Translations under genes and position numbers: made by a program
The notes under the pieces: model-generated
Told to the model about the DNA's origin: nothing
What the model saw: the letters and a program-made list of their open reading frames with translations, nothing else
Databases searched by the model: none
From: Candidatus Thorarchaeota archaeon
GTDB taxonomy: Archaea > Asgardarchaeota > Thorarchaeia > Thorarchaeales > Thorarchaeaceae
Assembly: GCA_016839605.1 (NCBI GenBank)
Contig: JAEOTX010000022.1
Location: 1 to 56,937, forward strand
Length of the DNA: 56,937 nt
Reading direction: 5' to 3'
Shown here: positions 8,299 through 16,838 of the stretch, in pieces
Layout: every line of letters starts with the position of its first letter
Position numbering within the stretch: the stretch's first letter is position 1

Positions 8299-8796
8299 AT
8301 GACCCGATACGTCAAGGTCGCCCTGATGGGCTCTGGTTACGCGGGTAAATCCACCCTCATCAAGCTTCTAACTGATAGCAAAAAGAAGCTACAGGTGAAT
8401 TATCAGCCTACAGCAGGGATGGACTGCGGAACCATTACTCTTGATAGCACTACCAAGGTCTCATTAGTCGAGATGGGTGGCCAGTCTCATTTCGAGTTCA
8501 TGTGGGCTGATTTGATGAGGGGTAGCAAAATGGTAGTTTTGGTCACTGAAAGCAATCCCAAGGCTGTTCTCAAAACCCGTCAACTTCTTCATAAATACAA
8601 GGACAAGTTCAATGGAGCTCGAGTGATTGCGATAGCCAATAAGCAGGATGTTGAAGGGTCCATGAAGCCCGAGTCTGTACAGGATTTACTTGGAGTCCCA
8701 ACCTATGGGATGGTGGCGATTGATCCTAAGCAACGCCTTCATGGTTACAAACTAATAATCAATGGTCTAAGAGACCTGCTTCGTGTGGCTGCATAG
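8299..8796 (+). CDS. Arf/Sar-like small GTPase
   Basis: A 165-residue Ras-superfamily GTPase. It has a P-loop GSGYAGKS (11-18), a switch-I threonine region (QPTAGMDCGT), a G3 region reading EMGGQ instead of the usual DxGGQ, and NKQD for guanine recognition. The GGQ glutamine and overall length fit the Arf-like branch abundant in Asgard archaea. It lacks a Gly2 myristoylation site and an amphipathic N-terminal helix, so membrane attachment by the eukaryotic Arf mechanism is unlikely. It stands alone between egsA and the rpoD operon. Its role is unknown. Confidence 0.85.
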   Translation: MTRYVKVALMGSGYAGKSTLIKLLTDSKKKLQVNYQPTAGMDCGTITLDSTTKVSLVEMGGQSHFEFMWADLMRGSKMVVLVTESNPKAVLKTRQLLHKYKDKFNGARVIAIANKQDVEGSMKPESVQDLLGVPTYGMVAIDPKQRLHGYKLIINGLRDLLRVAA

Positions 8797-8852
8797 ATTC
8801 TTCTGGGTTTTTAGAGTGTTTTAACGCTCTGGGATTGAAGTCCTAAGGTAAT

Positions 8853-8861
8853 GCTTTTATA
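8853..8861 (+). promoter_or_regulatory. TATA box candidate for the rpoD operon
   Basis: GCTTTTATA lies about 120 bases upstream of rpoD. If used, transcription would begin near 8885 and leave a leader of about 95 bases (GC-rich at 8883-8940). I see no known riboswitch or tRNA in that leader. Confidence 0.4.
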
Positions 8862-8982
8862 CAGACCATCGTGTGATGAAATCGCCCAGGGCACGGGCGA
8901 GAGAGCTATCAGGCATTGCCTTGTAGCGAGTCCGTCCGGGATAATGTGTTTTGGGTGAACACCTCCACGGTCAGGTGAGCCA

Positions 8983-9783
8983 ATGGATATAATGATTATA
9001 CACCGGCAAGATGATGTTATTCACTTTCTTGTGGAAGGCATCGATGTTGCCTTTGCAAACGCACTTCGGAGAACTATGCTTACCCGCGTGCCTGCAATGG
9101 CAATTGATGAGGTGCTTGTGCTTGAGAATACCAGTGTCATGTACGATGAAATTCTCGCTCACAGGCTTGGTCTAATACCTCTAATCACTGATCTAGAGAG
9201 CTATAATCTCCCTCAGGACTGTGACTGTGAGGGAAAGGGTTGTAGTCTATGCCAGTGCACACTCACCCTCGAGAAGGAGTCCGGTAGCGAAGATGTAGTT
9301 GTTTACTCAGGCGATCTTGTGTCACAAGACCCCAAAGTGAACCCCTCGACTGGAGAAATACCGCTTGTCAAGCTCGCACCGAATCAGAGGCTCATTATCG
9401 AGGCTTACGCACGTCTAGGAACTGGTCTTGAGAATGCCAAGTTTCAGCCAGTTTCTACTGTGGCATACAAGTACGTACCAATAGTAGAAGTTGACAAGGA
9501 CAAATGTACAAAGTGTGAGGCATGTGTGGAGGTCTGCCCGAAGAAGATTTTCGTAATCGACAAGGACACACTGGCAACCCAGAACACCTTGGACTGTACC
9601 ATGTGTGAGTTATGTGTTCAGGAATGCGAACCAGGGGCAATTACGATAGGGTCTAAGAACGACGCCTTTCTTTTCAAAGTCGAGTCATCCGGCGCGCTAG
9701 CTCCAGAGGCAATCGTGGAGAATGCAGCAGACACACTGAAGAAAAGAATCAGAGTTTCTCTCGACTTTGTTGGCAAATTATGA
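8983..9783 (+). CDS. rpoD: DNA-directed RNA polymerase subunit D (Rpo3) with ferredoxin domain
   Basis: Alpha/Rpb3-like assembly subunit of archaeal RNA polymerase. The N-terminal part has the alpha signature FANALRRTMLTRVPAMAIDEV and a cysteine-rich hook (CDCEGKGCSLCQC, from residue 80). An inserted two-cluster ferredoxin domain has Cys at 175, 178, 181, 185 and 205, 208, 211, 215, enough for two [4Fe-4S] clusters, as in some but not all archaeal D subunits. The start follows GGTGAG. It is the first gene of the L18e-L13-S9-rpoN-S2 operon. Confidence 0.97.
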   Translation: MDIMIIHRQDDVIHFLVEGIDVAFANALRRTMLTRVPAMAIDEVLVLENTSVMYDEILAHRLGLIPLITDLESYNLPQDCDCEGKGCSLCQCTLTLEKESGSEDVVVYSGDLVSQDPKVNPSTGEIPLVKLAPNQRLIIEAYARLGTGLENAKFQPVSTVAYKYVPIVEVDKDKCTKCEACVEVCPKKIFVIDKDTLATQNTLDCTMCELCVQECEPGAITIGSKNDAFLFKVESSGALAPEAIVENAADTLKKRIRVSLDFVGKL

Positions 9784-9794
9784 GGTGAATACAA

Positions 9795-10157
9795 TTGGTA
9801 AAATCAGGACCAACTGACCCCAATACTCGTGCACTCATTAATGCACTGAGGAAGACATCTAGCAAACACAATGCAAAGGTCTGGAAGCGGGTCGCAGAGC
9901 TAGTGTCACGCCCAGCCAGAAAGCGAGCTACAGTCAATATTGGAAAAATAGGACGCCACACACAGGCTGGAGACGTGGTAGTGGTCCCAGGAAAAGTCCT
10001 GGGCTCTGGTATCCTGCCCCACAAAGTGACAGTAGCAGCACTGAACGCCTCTGCTTCAGCCCGATCCGTGATTGTTGGAGCAGGAGGCTCATTAATCACT
10101 ATTGATGAACTGCTGACCAAAGTCCCAAAGGGGAAGGGAGTGACAATTATCATTTAG
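9795..10157 (+). CDS. rpl18e: Ribosomal protein eL18 (L18e)
   Basis: A 120-residue large-subunit protein with the typical GPTDPNTRALINALRK start and the motifs VPGKVLGSGILPHKVTVAAL and GKGVTII. The start codon is TTG, seven bases after GAGGTGA; no ATG lies near, so the TTG start is well supported. It is followed directly by the L13 gene. Confidence 0.97.
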   Translation: MVKSGPTDPNTRALINALRKTSSKHNAKVWKRVAELVSRPARKRATVNIGKIGRHTQAGDVVVVPGKVLGSGILPHKVTVAALNASASARSVIVGAGGSLITIDELLTKVPKGKGVTIII

Positions 10158-10166
10158 GTGGTTTCA

Positions 10167-10619
10167 ATGAGCGAGAAAGAAGTAAAGGTCTACGATGCCG
10201 AGAATATGGTCATTGGACGATTGGCCTCCAAGGTAGCGAAGGCTGCACTCCTCGGTGATAGAGTGGCTATTGTGAACGCGGAGAAAGCTATAATCACAGG
10301 TGACAAGTATACGGTCATTGAAGCCTACAAAGAGAAGTTCAATATTCGTACCTCCTATAATCCACGAAAGGGACCATTCCATCATCGTCGTCCAGACAAG
10401 ATGGTCCGGAGGATTATTCGAGGCATGTTACCATGGCCCACCCCTCGTGGGAAAGCGGCCTACAAGAGAGTGCAGTGTTTCATTGGCATTCCAGATAAGT
10501 ATGCGGAATCAGAGAAGATTGTACTCGAAGGTTCTAAGTACAAGAGCCTCCGACAGAAATACATCACGATAGCAAACCTGAGCCATGAACTCGGATGGAG
10601 AAACCCGGAGGTCGTATGA
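10167..10619 (+). CDS. rpl13: Ribosomal protein uL13
   Basis: A 150-residue large-subunit protein with VYDAENMVIGRLASKVAKAA, the RGMLPWPTPRG motif and YKRVQCFIGIP. I chose the ATG at 10167, which is preceded by AGGTGG; the GTG at 10158 lies inside that ribosome-binding site. The stop codon is one base before the S9 start. Confidence 0.96.
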   Translation: MSEKEVKVYDAENMVIGRLASKVAKAALLGDRVAIVNAEKAIITGDKYTVIEAYKEKFNIRTSYNPRKGPFHHRRPDKMVRRIIRGMLPWPTPRGKAAYKRVQCFIGIPDKYAESEKIVLEGSKYKSLRQKYITIANLSHELGWRNPEVV

Positions 10620-10620
10620 A

Positions 10621-11025
10621 ATGGCAATTAGAGTGGTCGTTTCAACTGGAAAGAGGAAGACGTCGCTGGCAAAAGCCACCATCAAGAATGGTAGTGGACG
10701 GATTAGAATTAATGGAAGACCTCTTGAGATACACCAGCCCGAGGTCGCAAAGATGAGAATCATGGAACCCCTGATTCTCTTCGGTGATGGTTGGACGAAA
10801 TATGACATCAGAGTGCGTGTTCGTGGCGGAGGCGTCATGAGCCAAGCCGATGCGGTACGAATGTCTATTGCAACTGGCCTGTTCCGCATGAGCCAAGACT
10901 ATGAGGCACGCTCTCGAATGCTGGAGCATGACAGGACTATGCTGGTCGGCGATCCCCGACGTACAGAGCCAAAGAAGTTTGGTGGGCCTTCAGCACGCTC
11001 CCGATATCAGAAGTCTTACAGGTGA
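10621..11025 (+). CDS. rps9: Ribosomal protein uS9
   Basis: A 134-residue small-subunit protein with VVSTGKRKTSLAKATI, VRVRGGGVMSQADAVR and the basic C-terminal tail ending SRYQKSYR that reaches the P-site tRNA. The start ATG at 10621 follows GGAGGT, which is in the end of L13; an upstream in-frame ATG (10585) would add residues absent from the family. It is next to rpoN. Confidence 0.96.
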   Translation: MAIRVVVSTGKRKTSLAKATIKNGSGRIRINGRPLEIHQPEVAKMRIMEPLILFGDGWTKYDIRVRVRGGGVMSQADAVRMSIATGLFRMSQDYEARSRMLEHDRTMLVGDPRRTEPKKFGGPSARSRYQKSYR

Positions 11026-11028
11026 GGC

Positions 11029-11250
11029 ATGAATATGATAATCCCAATTCGTTGTTTTACGTGTGGAAAACTAGTAGCTGACAAGTTTGATCAGTTCAAG
11101 CGTCAAGTTCGCCAAGGAGAAGACCCAGCAGTAGTCCTAGATAACTTGGGTCTTCACAGGTATTGCTGCAGGAGAATGCTGTTGTCGCATATCGATATTA
11201 TTGATAGCTTCATGGCATTTGCTACAACAGAGGTTGTGGAGGGTAAATAG
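11029..11250 (+). CDS. rpoN: DNA-directed RNA polymerase subunit N (Rpo10)
   Basis: A 73-residue Rpb10 homologue with the invariant [12 protein letters not shown] and the paired cysteines RYCCRRMLL that bind one zinc. Two start codons are possible (11029 and 11035); the family usually begins MIIPIRCF, which supports 11035, while the spacing from GGTGAGG favours 11029. The ribosomal protein S2 gene begins 3 bases after its stop, without the rpoK and eno genes that often lie between. Confidence 0.95.
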   Translation: MNMIIPIRCFTCGKLVADKFDQFKRQVRQGEDPAVVLDNLGLHRYCCRRMLLSHIDIIDSFMAFATTEVVEGK

Positions 11251-11252
11251 CA

Positions 11253-11888
11253 GTGAGTGAAACAGAGATTCCAGAGGCTGAGCTACTGACTCCTATGGAC
11301 AAGTACCTAGCTGCAGGTTGTCACATAGGAACCCAGGTAAAGACCCAAGACATGGATCCCTTTGTCTATCGACAGCGTCCAATCGGACTCTACGTCCTAG
11401 ATGTTAGAAAGACTGATGAGCGAATCAGAACTGCGGGCAAGTTCATCGCACGCTTTGATGCCTCAAAGATAGTTGTGGTGTCTGGTCGTGTTTACGGAAA
11501 ACGTCCTGTAGAAACTTTTGCTTATTACATGGGGGCAAATGCCTTCACTGAACGCTTTGTGCCAGGCACCCTCACAAATCCCAACATCGCTGGTCCAAGG
11601 GTCTATGTAGAGCCTGAACTCGTCATTCTTACAGATCCTCGTACTGATCAACAGGCTCTTTCTGAGGCCGCAAGGATTGGCGTCCCGGTAATCGCACTGT
11701 GTGACACTGACAATCAAACAACCAATGTAGACCTCGTGATTCCTTCCAATAACAGAGGTCGTAAAGCACTGGCGCTTGTCTATTTCTTACTCACACGACA
11801 GGTGTTGCGAGAACGCGGCACACTCACAGAAGAGGAAGAAACCGCCTTCACAGCTGAGGACTTCGAGCCTCAGGTGCAACGCTTTTAG
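11253..11888 (+). CDS. rps2: Ribosomal protein uS2
   Basis: A 211-residue small-subunit protein with the archaeal S2 motifs AGCHIGTQVKTQDMDPFVYR, FVPGTLTNP, EPELVILTDPRTDQQALSEA and NNRGRKALALVYFLLTRQVL. The GTG start is closely spaced after rpoN. It is the last gene of this plus-strand operon; its stop overlaps the end of the convergent mevalonate operon by 4 bases. Confidence 0.97.
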   Translation: MSETEIPEAELLTPMDKYLAAGCHIGTQVKTQDMDPFVYRQRPIGLYVLDVRKTDERIRTAGKFIARFDASKIVVVSGRVYGKRPVETFAYYMGANAFTERFVPGTLTNPNIAGPRVYVEPELVILTDPRTDQQALSEAARIGVPVIALCDTDNQTTNVDLVIPSNNRGRKALALVYFLLTRQVLRERGTLTEEEETAFTAEDFEPQVQRF

Positions 11889-12283
11889 GATTCATGAATG
11901 GAGACGATGCCACGGTCGGCGTCGACCTCCACTCTTTGTCCTGTCTTTATTTTTTCAATCTCAATACCGTCCACAGTTGGTATCTCTGAGATTATACTAC
12001 CAACAGCGATGACTGGATCGGTTTCTTTGTTGATTATTGCTGCAGGGGCTTTCTCTGCTTTCTTTAATGCATACAAGACGTATGAACCAACGGTCGATCC
12101 CTTACCGCTCGGCATGACCAGTATCCTTCCAGCCACTGACTTGCCTTCCAATGGATGGTCTTTTTCTACAACTTCCCCTGTTTCCGGATCAACGCCTCCG
12201 TAGAAGCTAATATCAACAGTTGTCACTAACGCATCGCCTTCGGCTTTGCCCTTGTAGATCTTGCGTCCTTGAAACTCAGTCAT
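11885..12283 (-). CDS. Phosphomevalonate dehydratase, small subunit (AcnX swivel domain)
   Basis: A 132-residue swivelling domain of the aconitase-X family (DUF126). With the large subunit it converts mevalonate 5-phosphate to trans-anhydromevalonate 5-phosphate in the archaeal mevalonate pathway. Motifs include VDISFYGGVDPETGEV, HPLEGKSVAGRILVMPSGKG and ETDPVIAVGSI. The ATG at 12283 follows AGGAGG by about 8 bases and overlaps the large-subunit stop (ATGA). The assignment rests on the family plus its operon. Confidence 0.88.
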   Translation of the reverse strand: MTEFQGRKIYKGKAEGDALVTTVDISFYGGVDPETGEVVEKDHPLEGKSVAGRILVMPSGKGSTVGSYVLYALKKAEKAPAAIINKETDPVIAVGSIISEIPTVDGIEIEKIKTGQRVEVDADRGIVSIHES

Positions 12284-13476
12284 ACAAGCGCCTCCTTGAT
12301 ACATTCATCCACAGTTCGAATCTTGATGTCGAACTTGTTCTTTCCTCTTGCGTAGTAACATGCTTTTGCAGAGTCAGTCATAAGTCCCTTGAAACGTCCT
12401 TCAAGTGGAGCCACAGCGCAACAGGCATCACTCACCAAATAAGCTCCAGCTTTCTCTATTTTGTCATAATACCCCATCTTGATGGCCATATCCTTCGTTG
12501 GCTTTGCCGTAGTAATCCAGACGGTCTTCCCCTCTGTAACCTGCTTTCCATCCAACATGTCTGCAATCTTGGCTATGTCATTGATGCTTGCATGGGGACA
12601 TCCAACACTGATGAAGTCGATTTCTGCAGCGTCATCATCAAGTTCTTGTCGAGCTTGGTCAAGATTTTCTTGAGTGACAATCTCGGTGATTTCCGGCACT
12701 CTGGTCCGGTTTGGAGTGATTCCTTCCATGTGGAACAGAGCCACGCCTCCGTAGGTTGCAATAGATGCACAGAAAGACCTCAGTTGGCCGGTTGTTGCTT
12801 GCGGTACCCCTGTGATATACGGAATTTTCTTACCCGTACGGTCTCCAATCACCTTTCCTAGGAGTCCAAAATCGTCAGTGTTATGCAAACCAGTCTGAAT
12901 CTCATAGCCCACCTGTGCCATTCGATTCTTCTCAAGATGGAATCCGTATTCTGCAGTCTTTCCAGTAAGGGAAGAGGCCAAGGCACTAGGTCCTCCCTCC
13001 CTGTTAGTCAATGCACCAATCACAGAGTTGGAGAAACAGACAGCAGAGGATTCTGCCCAAGCAATATGTTCACCGTAGTGCGGGAGATTTCCTATCAGAT
13101 ATGGGGTACAAGTACAGGTGGTCACTACTCCCATCCTAGCAAAGGCATCAACTACTCTCTGTTGATTCTCCGCAAAATCCGCGCTGATTCCATGTTTCTT
13201 CCACTCCAGCATGTCCATTCCAGCTGGGTTTAGTGTGGTCAAGACCCGAGCCTGCCCGTCCTCAGCCATCTCTGAGAGATACTCCAGCCCCGCCTCTCCA
13301 AGATTGTGATATGAAACACCTGCGATCTGGACGCTTGTGACAGGAATCAGACGTTCAGCCCCGTAAATCTCTCCCAATGTCGTGATAATCTCCATTGCCT
13401 TCCGAATGGCCTTTCCATGTTTTCCCTCAAGCATCTCTTTCTCTTCAGCAGTGAGTTTGAGTCCCATTTCATTCAC
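12280..13476 (-). CDS. Phosphomevalonate dehydratase, large subunit (AcnX catalytic)
   Basis: A 398-residue AcnX/DUF521 catalytic subunit that binds a [4Fe-4S] cluster. Visible motifs are SVQIAGVSYHNLGEAG, TTCTCTPYLIGNLP, ESSAVCFSNSVIGALTNREG and the C-terminal DACCAVAPLEGRFKGLMTDS. Cys residues in these segments are the likely cluster ligands. It sits between the UbiD-type decarboxylase, whose end it overlaps by 8 bases, and the small subunit, which is the arrangement expected for the archaeal mevalonate pathway. Confidence 0.9.
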   Translation of the reverse strand: MNEMGLKLTAEEKEMLEGKHGKAIRKAMEIITTLGEIYGAERLIPVTSVQIAGVSYHNLGEAGLEYLSEMAEDGQARVLTTLNPAGMDMLEWKKHGISADFAENQQRVVDAFARMGVVTTCTCTPYLIGNLPHYGEHIAWAESSAVCFSNSVIGALTNREGGPSALASSLTGKTAEYGFHLEKNRMAQVGYEIQTGLHNTDDFGLLGKVIGDRTGKKIPYITGVPQATTGQLRSFCASIATYGGVALFHMEGITPNRTRVPEITEIVTQENLDQARQELDDDAAEIDFISVGCPHASINDIAKIADMLDGKQVTEGKTVWITTAKPTKDMAIKMGYYDKIEKAGAYLVSDACCAVAPLEGRFKGLMTDSAKACYYARGKNKFDIKIRTVDECIKEALV

Positions 13477-14776
13477 CCAAGAACTTCTTCAGATCGACCT
13501 CTGGAAAATCAGCCTTGTCAAAGCTCTTTCCTTTGGTGTCCAGGGCTTTGGTGCAGTCAAAGCCAATCTTAGTGGTCATCTTCGTACCAGGCTCTGCACT
13601 TGGGTCTAACGAGCTGCCAGGTTCTGGATCCTTGATTAGAAGGTCGACATCACCTTGGAATCTGGTTGCCATAGCCCATTCCCTCTCTTCCTCATTGTAG
13701 ATATCTATGTCCTCATCATAGACCCAAACGTGCTTAGCACTCCTATGACCTTCAAATGCCCCCTCAATAGCCTTCAATCCATCATCTTCGTGTTCTTTTC
13801 TAACCTGAATGGCAATGTGGAGCCAACTCGACCCTCCGGGAGTAATGTTGACATCTAGGACTTTGACACCTTTCTCCTTGACGCTCCTGAAGACCGTAGG
13901 TTCTCTGGGCATTCCCATCAGTACCTTGTGTTCGGAGCGACCTGGCAACAGACCTTGCCATATAGCGGTCTTGCGGTGCGTTATCTTCTTGACCTCGAAG
14001 ATGGGCTCTTGACGAACTACATCAACAGTTTCTGTCAAATCAATAAAGGGTCCTTCATCATGTTTCTCCTCTAATACCACCCTTCCTTCAAAGACAAACT
14101 CACAGTCTGCAGGTATCATCAAGTCTACTGTCTTTGCTTTTACGACTTTGATAGGTTTGAGGGCATTGGCAATCTCAAGCTCATTGACTCCGGTTTTTAC
14201 AGAGGTAGCACCAGCTACAAGCACCTCTGCAGTGTTCCCAATACAGTATGCTACATCAACTTCGCCATTCCGTTCGAGAAACTTGTGAAAATCGCGACCT
14301 CGGACCACTCTTGTGACCATCTTTTCCTTGCTGATTTGCATTGCTCGATGGAAATCTAGATTCTGTCCATATTCAGAGTCTGCAGATACGACTACACCTG
14401 ATGATATGTAGGGGCCACCATCGATCACATTATGCAGAAGAATTGGATACTTGTCAAGATCAACTCCGTTAACAACAACCTCCTGACAAGCCGCTTTCTC
14501 AACCACATCTGGAGGGCTACGATTCTCAATCGAGGCGGTAAGAGTGGGGATTATTTCAGGTGTCTTAATTCCAAAATAGTCTGCAATCTGCCCTTTTGTA
14601 CAGAATAGGTTCCCCGCCACTCTGAAATCAACCTCTTTGACACTCTCGAACAAAACTGGTTCGGGCTCAAGACTCTTGAGTACTCCAGCAATCTCCAGGT
14701 TTTTCGAGATGGTCTTGTGAACTGTTGTGAGTTTTCCTTCTTTTGCTAGATTCTGTATATGCTTTTCAAGTATCAT
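13469..14776 (-). CDS. UbiD-family decarboxylase, probably anhydromevalonate phosphate decarboxylase
   Basis: A 435-residue UbiD-type enzyme that would use prenylated FMN. Family features include NVIDGGPYISSGVVVSADSE, LDFHRAMQISKEKMVTRVV, EFVFEGRVVLEEKHDEGPF and QGLLPGRSEHKVLMGMPRE. In the archaeal mevalonate route a UbiD homologue decarboxylates trans-anhydromevalonate 5-phosphate to isopentenyl phosphate; the adjacent mevalonate kinase and dehydratase genes make this role much more likely than ubiquinone-type chemistry. No UbiX (prFMN synthase) gene is in the window. Confidence 0.88.
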   Translation of the reverse strand: MILEKHIQNLAKEGKLTTVHKTISKNLEIAGVLKSLEPEPVLFESVKEVDFRVAGNLFCTKGQIADYFGIKTPEIIPTLTASIENRSPPDVVEKAACQEVVVNGVDLDKYPILLHNVIDGGPYISSGVVVSADSEYGQNLDFHRAMQISKEKMVTRVVRGRDFHKFLERNGEVDVAYCIGNTAEVLVAGATSVKTGVNELEIANALKPIKVVKAKTVDLMIPADCEFVFEGRVVLEEKHDEGPFIDLTETVDVVRQEPIFEVKKITHRKTAIWQGLLPGRSEHKVLMGMPREPTVFRSVKEKGVKVLDVNITPGGSSWLHIAIQVRKEHEDDGLKAIEGAFEGHRSAKHVWVYDEDIDIYNEEEREWAMATRFQGDVDLLIKDPEPGSSLDPSAEPGTKMTTKIGFDCTKALDTKGKSFDKADFPEVDLKKFLGE

Positions 14777-14789
14777 CCAAACACCTCAG

Positions 14790-15731
14790 TCAAAGTCCGA
14801 ATGTTGTATTGTAGACAAAAGGCGACCCACCCTTTTCTAGCGCATCTGCAATCTGTTTTTGAGTATCTACATCTGGGGACAAGGCCATCATATTTCCGCC
14901 ACGACCAGTTCCTGTCATCTTGGCACCAAGTGCTCCATTCTCCAGAGCGATATCAACCATTTCATCAAGTTCACTACATGATACTGTAAGTTCCTGTAAG
15001 AGAGAATGATTTTGATTCATAAACTCTCCAACTCGCACGAGATCGAATTTCAACAGAGATTCTCTTGCGTCTGTGACGAGCTCATGATACTTGTTAGCTA
15101 GTCTATCAAACCATTTGGAATCAGATTCCTTCTTCGCTCTTACGTCGCCAACAACCTCTGTAGTACTAGCAGTGAGACCAGTAGCTGCTATGGTGAGATT
15201 TGCAGCATCCTTGAGTTTGAGAGTTTCAAACTTTGGTGGCCCTCCTGTCAAGTCTCTTACAAACCAGACTAAGCCGCCAAAGGTTGAAGCTGTGTTGTCA
15301 ATTCCTGAAGGGGTGCCATGTGACCCTTTCTCGCCTTCGTATGCAATCGCGTTTATCTTATCATCATCAAATCCGAGCCTAAATTCGTCATCAAGTGCTC
15401 GGGCAAGTGACACACAAATTGCGGCACTCGCACCATATCCTGAAGCACATACCAAGTCCCCTTCATATTCAATATGGATTCCCATATCACTGAGGTCTAT
15501 TCCTGCGGCATCGAGCACATTGTTGATTGAAACGACCTGTTCATCTTTCTTCTTTGCTTTGTAGCCTGGAACCTCAAGTCTTCTGTCATCAACTGTCCAT
15601 CCACGACTCTTCGACCGACTCACATATGCGACAGTCTTAGAGGATATTCCAGCGGCCAATGCTGGAAGTCCATAGACCACAAAATGTTCTCCGAATAAGA
15701 TGCTCTTGCCGAATCCTATGCCTTCGCCCAT
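14790..15731 (-). CDS. mvk: Mevalonate kinase
   Basis: A 313-residue GHMP kinase, first gene of the minus-strand operon, phosphorylating mevalonate to mevalonate 5-phosphate. It has GKSILFGEHFVVYGLPALAA near the N terminus, the ATP-binding loop GYGASAAICVSLARAL, GTPSGIDNTAS with the catalytic Asp, and the C-terminal GAKMTGTGRGGNMMAL. It lies 13 bases upstream of the decarboxylase gene. Confidence 0.95.
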   Translation of the reverse strand: MGEGIGFGKSILFGEHFVVYGLPALAAGISSKTVAYVSRSKSRGWTVDDRRLEVPGYKAKKKDEQVVSINNVLDAAGIDLSDMGIHIEYEGDLVCASGYGASAAICVSLARALDDEFRLGFDDDKINAIAYEGEKGSHGTPSGIDNTASTFGGLVWFVRDLTGGPPKFETLKLKDAANLTIAATGLTASTTEVVGDVRAKKESDSKWFDRLANKYHELVTDARESLLKFDLVRVGEFMNQNHSLLQELTVSCSELDEMVDIALENGALGAKMTGTGRGGNMMALSPDVDTQKQIADALEKGGSPFVYNTTFGL

Positions 15732-15871
15732 TCTCTCACACTCAGTCCCTGAGATTTGCAGTCGGAAGGCATATCGCCACTTTTGAACTCTTCCTTAGTC
15801 ACTAATCAAACTATGACTGGATTGTTTCGTGCGTAAGACTCTTGTTAACCATTGAAAATGAAAAAGTTAGC

Positions 15872-16834
15872 ATGAAAGTACTGGATCTCTTTTCAGGTGC
15901 AGGTGGGTTCTCATCTGGCTTTGCAAGCACAAGTGATACCCATCTTGCTGTTGATGTTGATCCAATTGCATTAGAAACATACTCTCTGAATTATCCTGGG
16001 ACCAGGAATCTCCAAAGGGACATTGGAAGTCTTCACTCGATTGAATTGGAACGTGAACTAGGTGGTGCTCCGGACATCATCATGGCTTCTCCCCCATGTG
16101 AGGAGTTTAGTCAAGCCAATCCAGACAGTGCAACACCAGCTGCTGAGAGAATATACGGAGCCGGCACTGCACATCTTGTACTTGACACAATCAGGATAAT
16201 TGGGGACTTATCTCCTAAGGTGTTTCTTATTGAAAACGTGGCTGCGCTCATAAAGGCTGGAGGTAAAGAGATAGTTCGTCGGGAGCTAGAAAGAGTCGGA
16301 ATCGATGATGTGTGGTTTAACCTAGTACGAGCACATCAACATGGTAATCCATCCAAACGTCTTCGGTTGTTCATTAGTAATGTGAAACTGAGTCTTCCTC
16401 GTGGAGTCCCACCACGGGTGATGGAGGCTATTGGAGACCTTCCCCCATTAGACCAAGATGCACTCTTTACTCCAGATAGAGAAGTTCCGAACCACGTGCG
16501 CCATTCAGTGACCGAGGACAAGCTGAAACAAATCAGAAGAACTCGCTGGCGCCATGGCGCTAAACGTTTCCGAGTTGGCAAGAAGAGAAGTCTGCCTAAT
16601 TGGGTGCGTTTGACTCCTGATCAGATAGCAACCTCCATTATTGGTTTGTCTCGTTACATTCACCCGTTTGAGCACAGACTTCTCACAGTTCGTGAACACG
16701 CAAGACTCATGAGCTATCCCGATTCATTCGTTTTCACGGGTCCAAAAGACAGCCAATACAATCAAGTTGGAGAGAGTGTTCCACCGCTGATATCGCATCT
16801 CATTGCAGAGGAGGTCCAAAAATATCTTGAGTGA
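15872..16834 (+). CDS. DNA (cytosine-5) methyltransferase
   Basis: A 320-residue C5 methyltransferase. Motif I is DLFSGAGGFS (from 5), motif IV PPCEEFS with the catalytic Cys (about 75), motif VI ENV (about 120), motif VIII RLRLF, and motif X QVGESVPP at the end. The region between VIII and X (about 190-260) is the likely target-recognition part; it is short. I chose the ATG at 15872 because the family starts a few residues before motif I; a TTG at 15842 would add ten residues. No restriction endonuclease gene is adjacent, so it may act in regulation or be a remnant of a restriction system. It is followed after 4 bases by the SpoU-like gene. Confidence 0.92.
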   Translation: MKVLDLFSGAGGFSSGFASTSDTHLAVDVDPIALETYSLNYPGTRNLQRDIGSLHSIELERELGGAPDIIMASPPCEEFSQANPDSATPAAERIYGAGTAHLVLDTIRIIGDLSPKVFLIENVAALIKAGGKEIVRRELERVGIDDVWFNLVRAHQHGNPSKRLRLFISNVKLSLPRGVPPRVMEAIGDLPPLDQDALFTPDREVPNHVRHSVTEDKLKQIRRTRWRHGAKRFRVGKKRSLPNWVRLTPDQIATSIIGLSRYIHPFEHRLLTVREHARLMSYPDSFVFTGPKDSQYNQVGESVPPLISHLIAEEVQKYLE

Positions 16835-16838
16835 TACA

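Noticed and set aside
8872..8960. GTGATGA before rpoD looked like a box C of a C/D guide RNA.
   Set aside because: No box D (CTGA) at a fitting distance and no second box pair.
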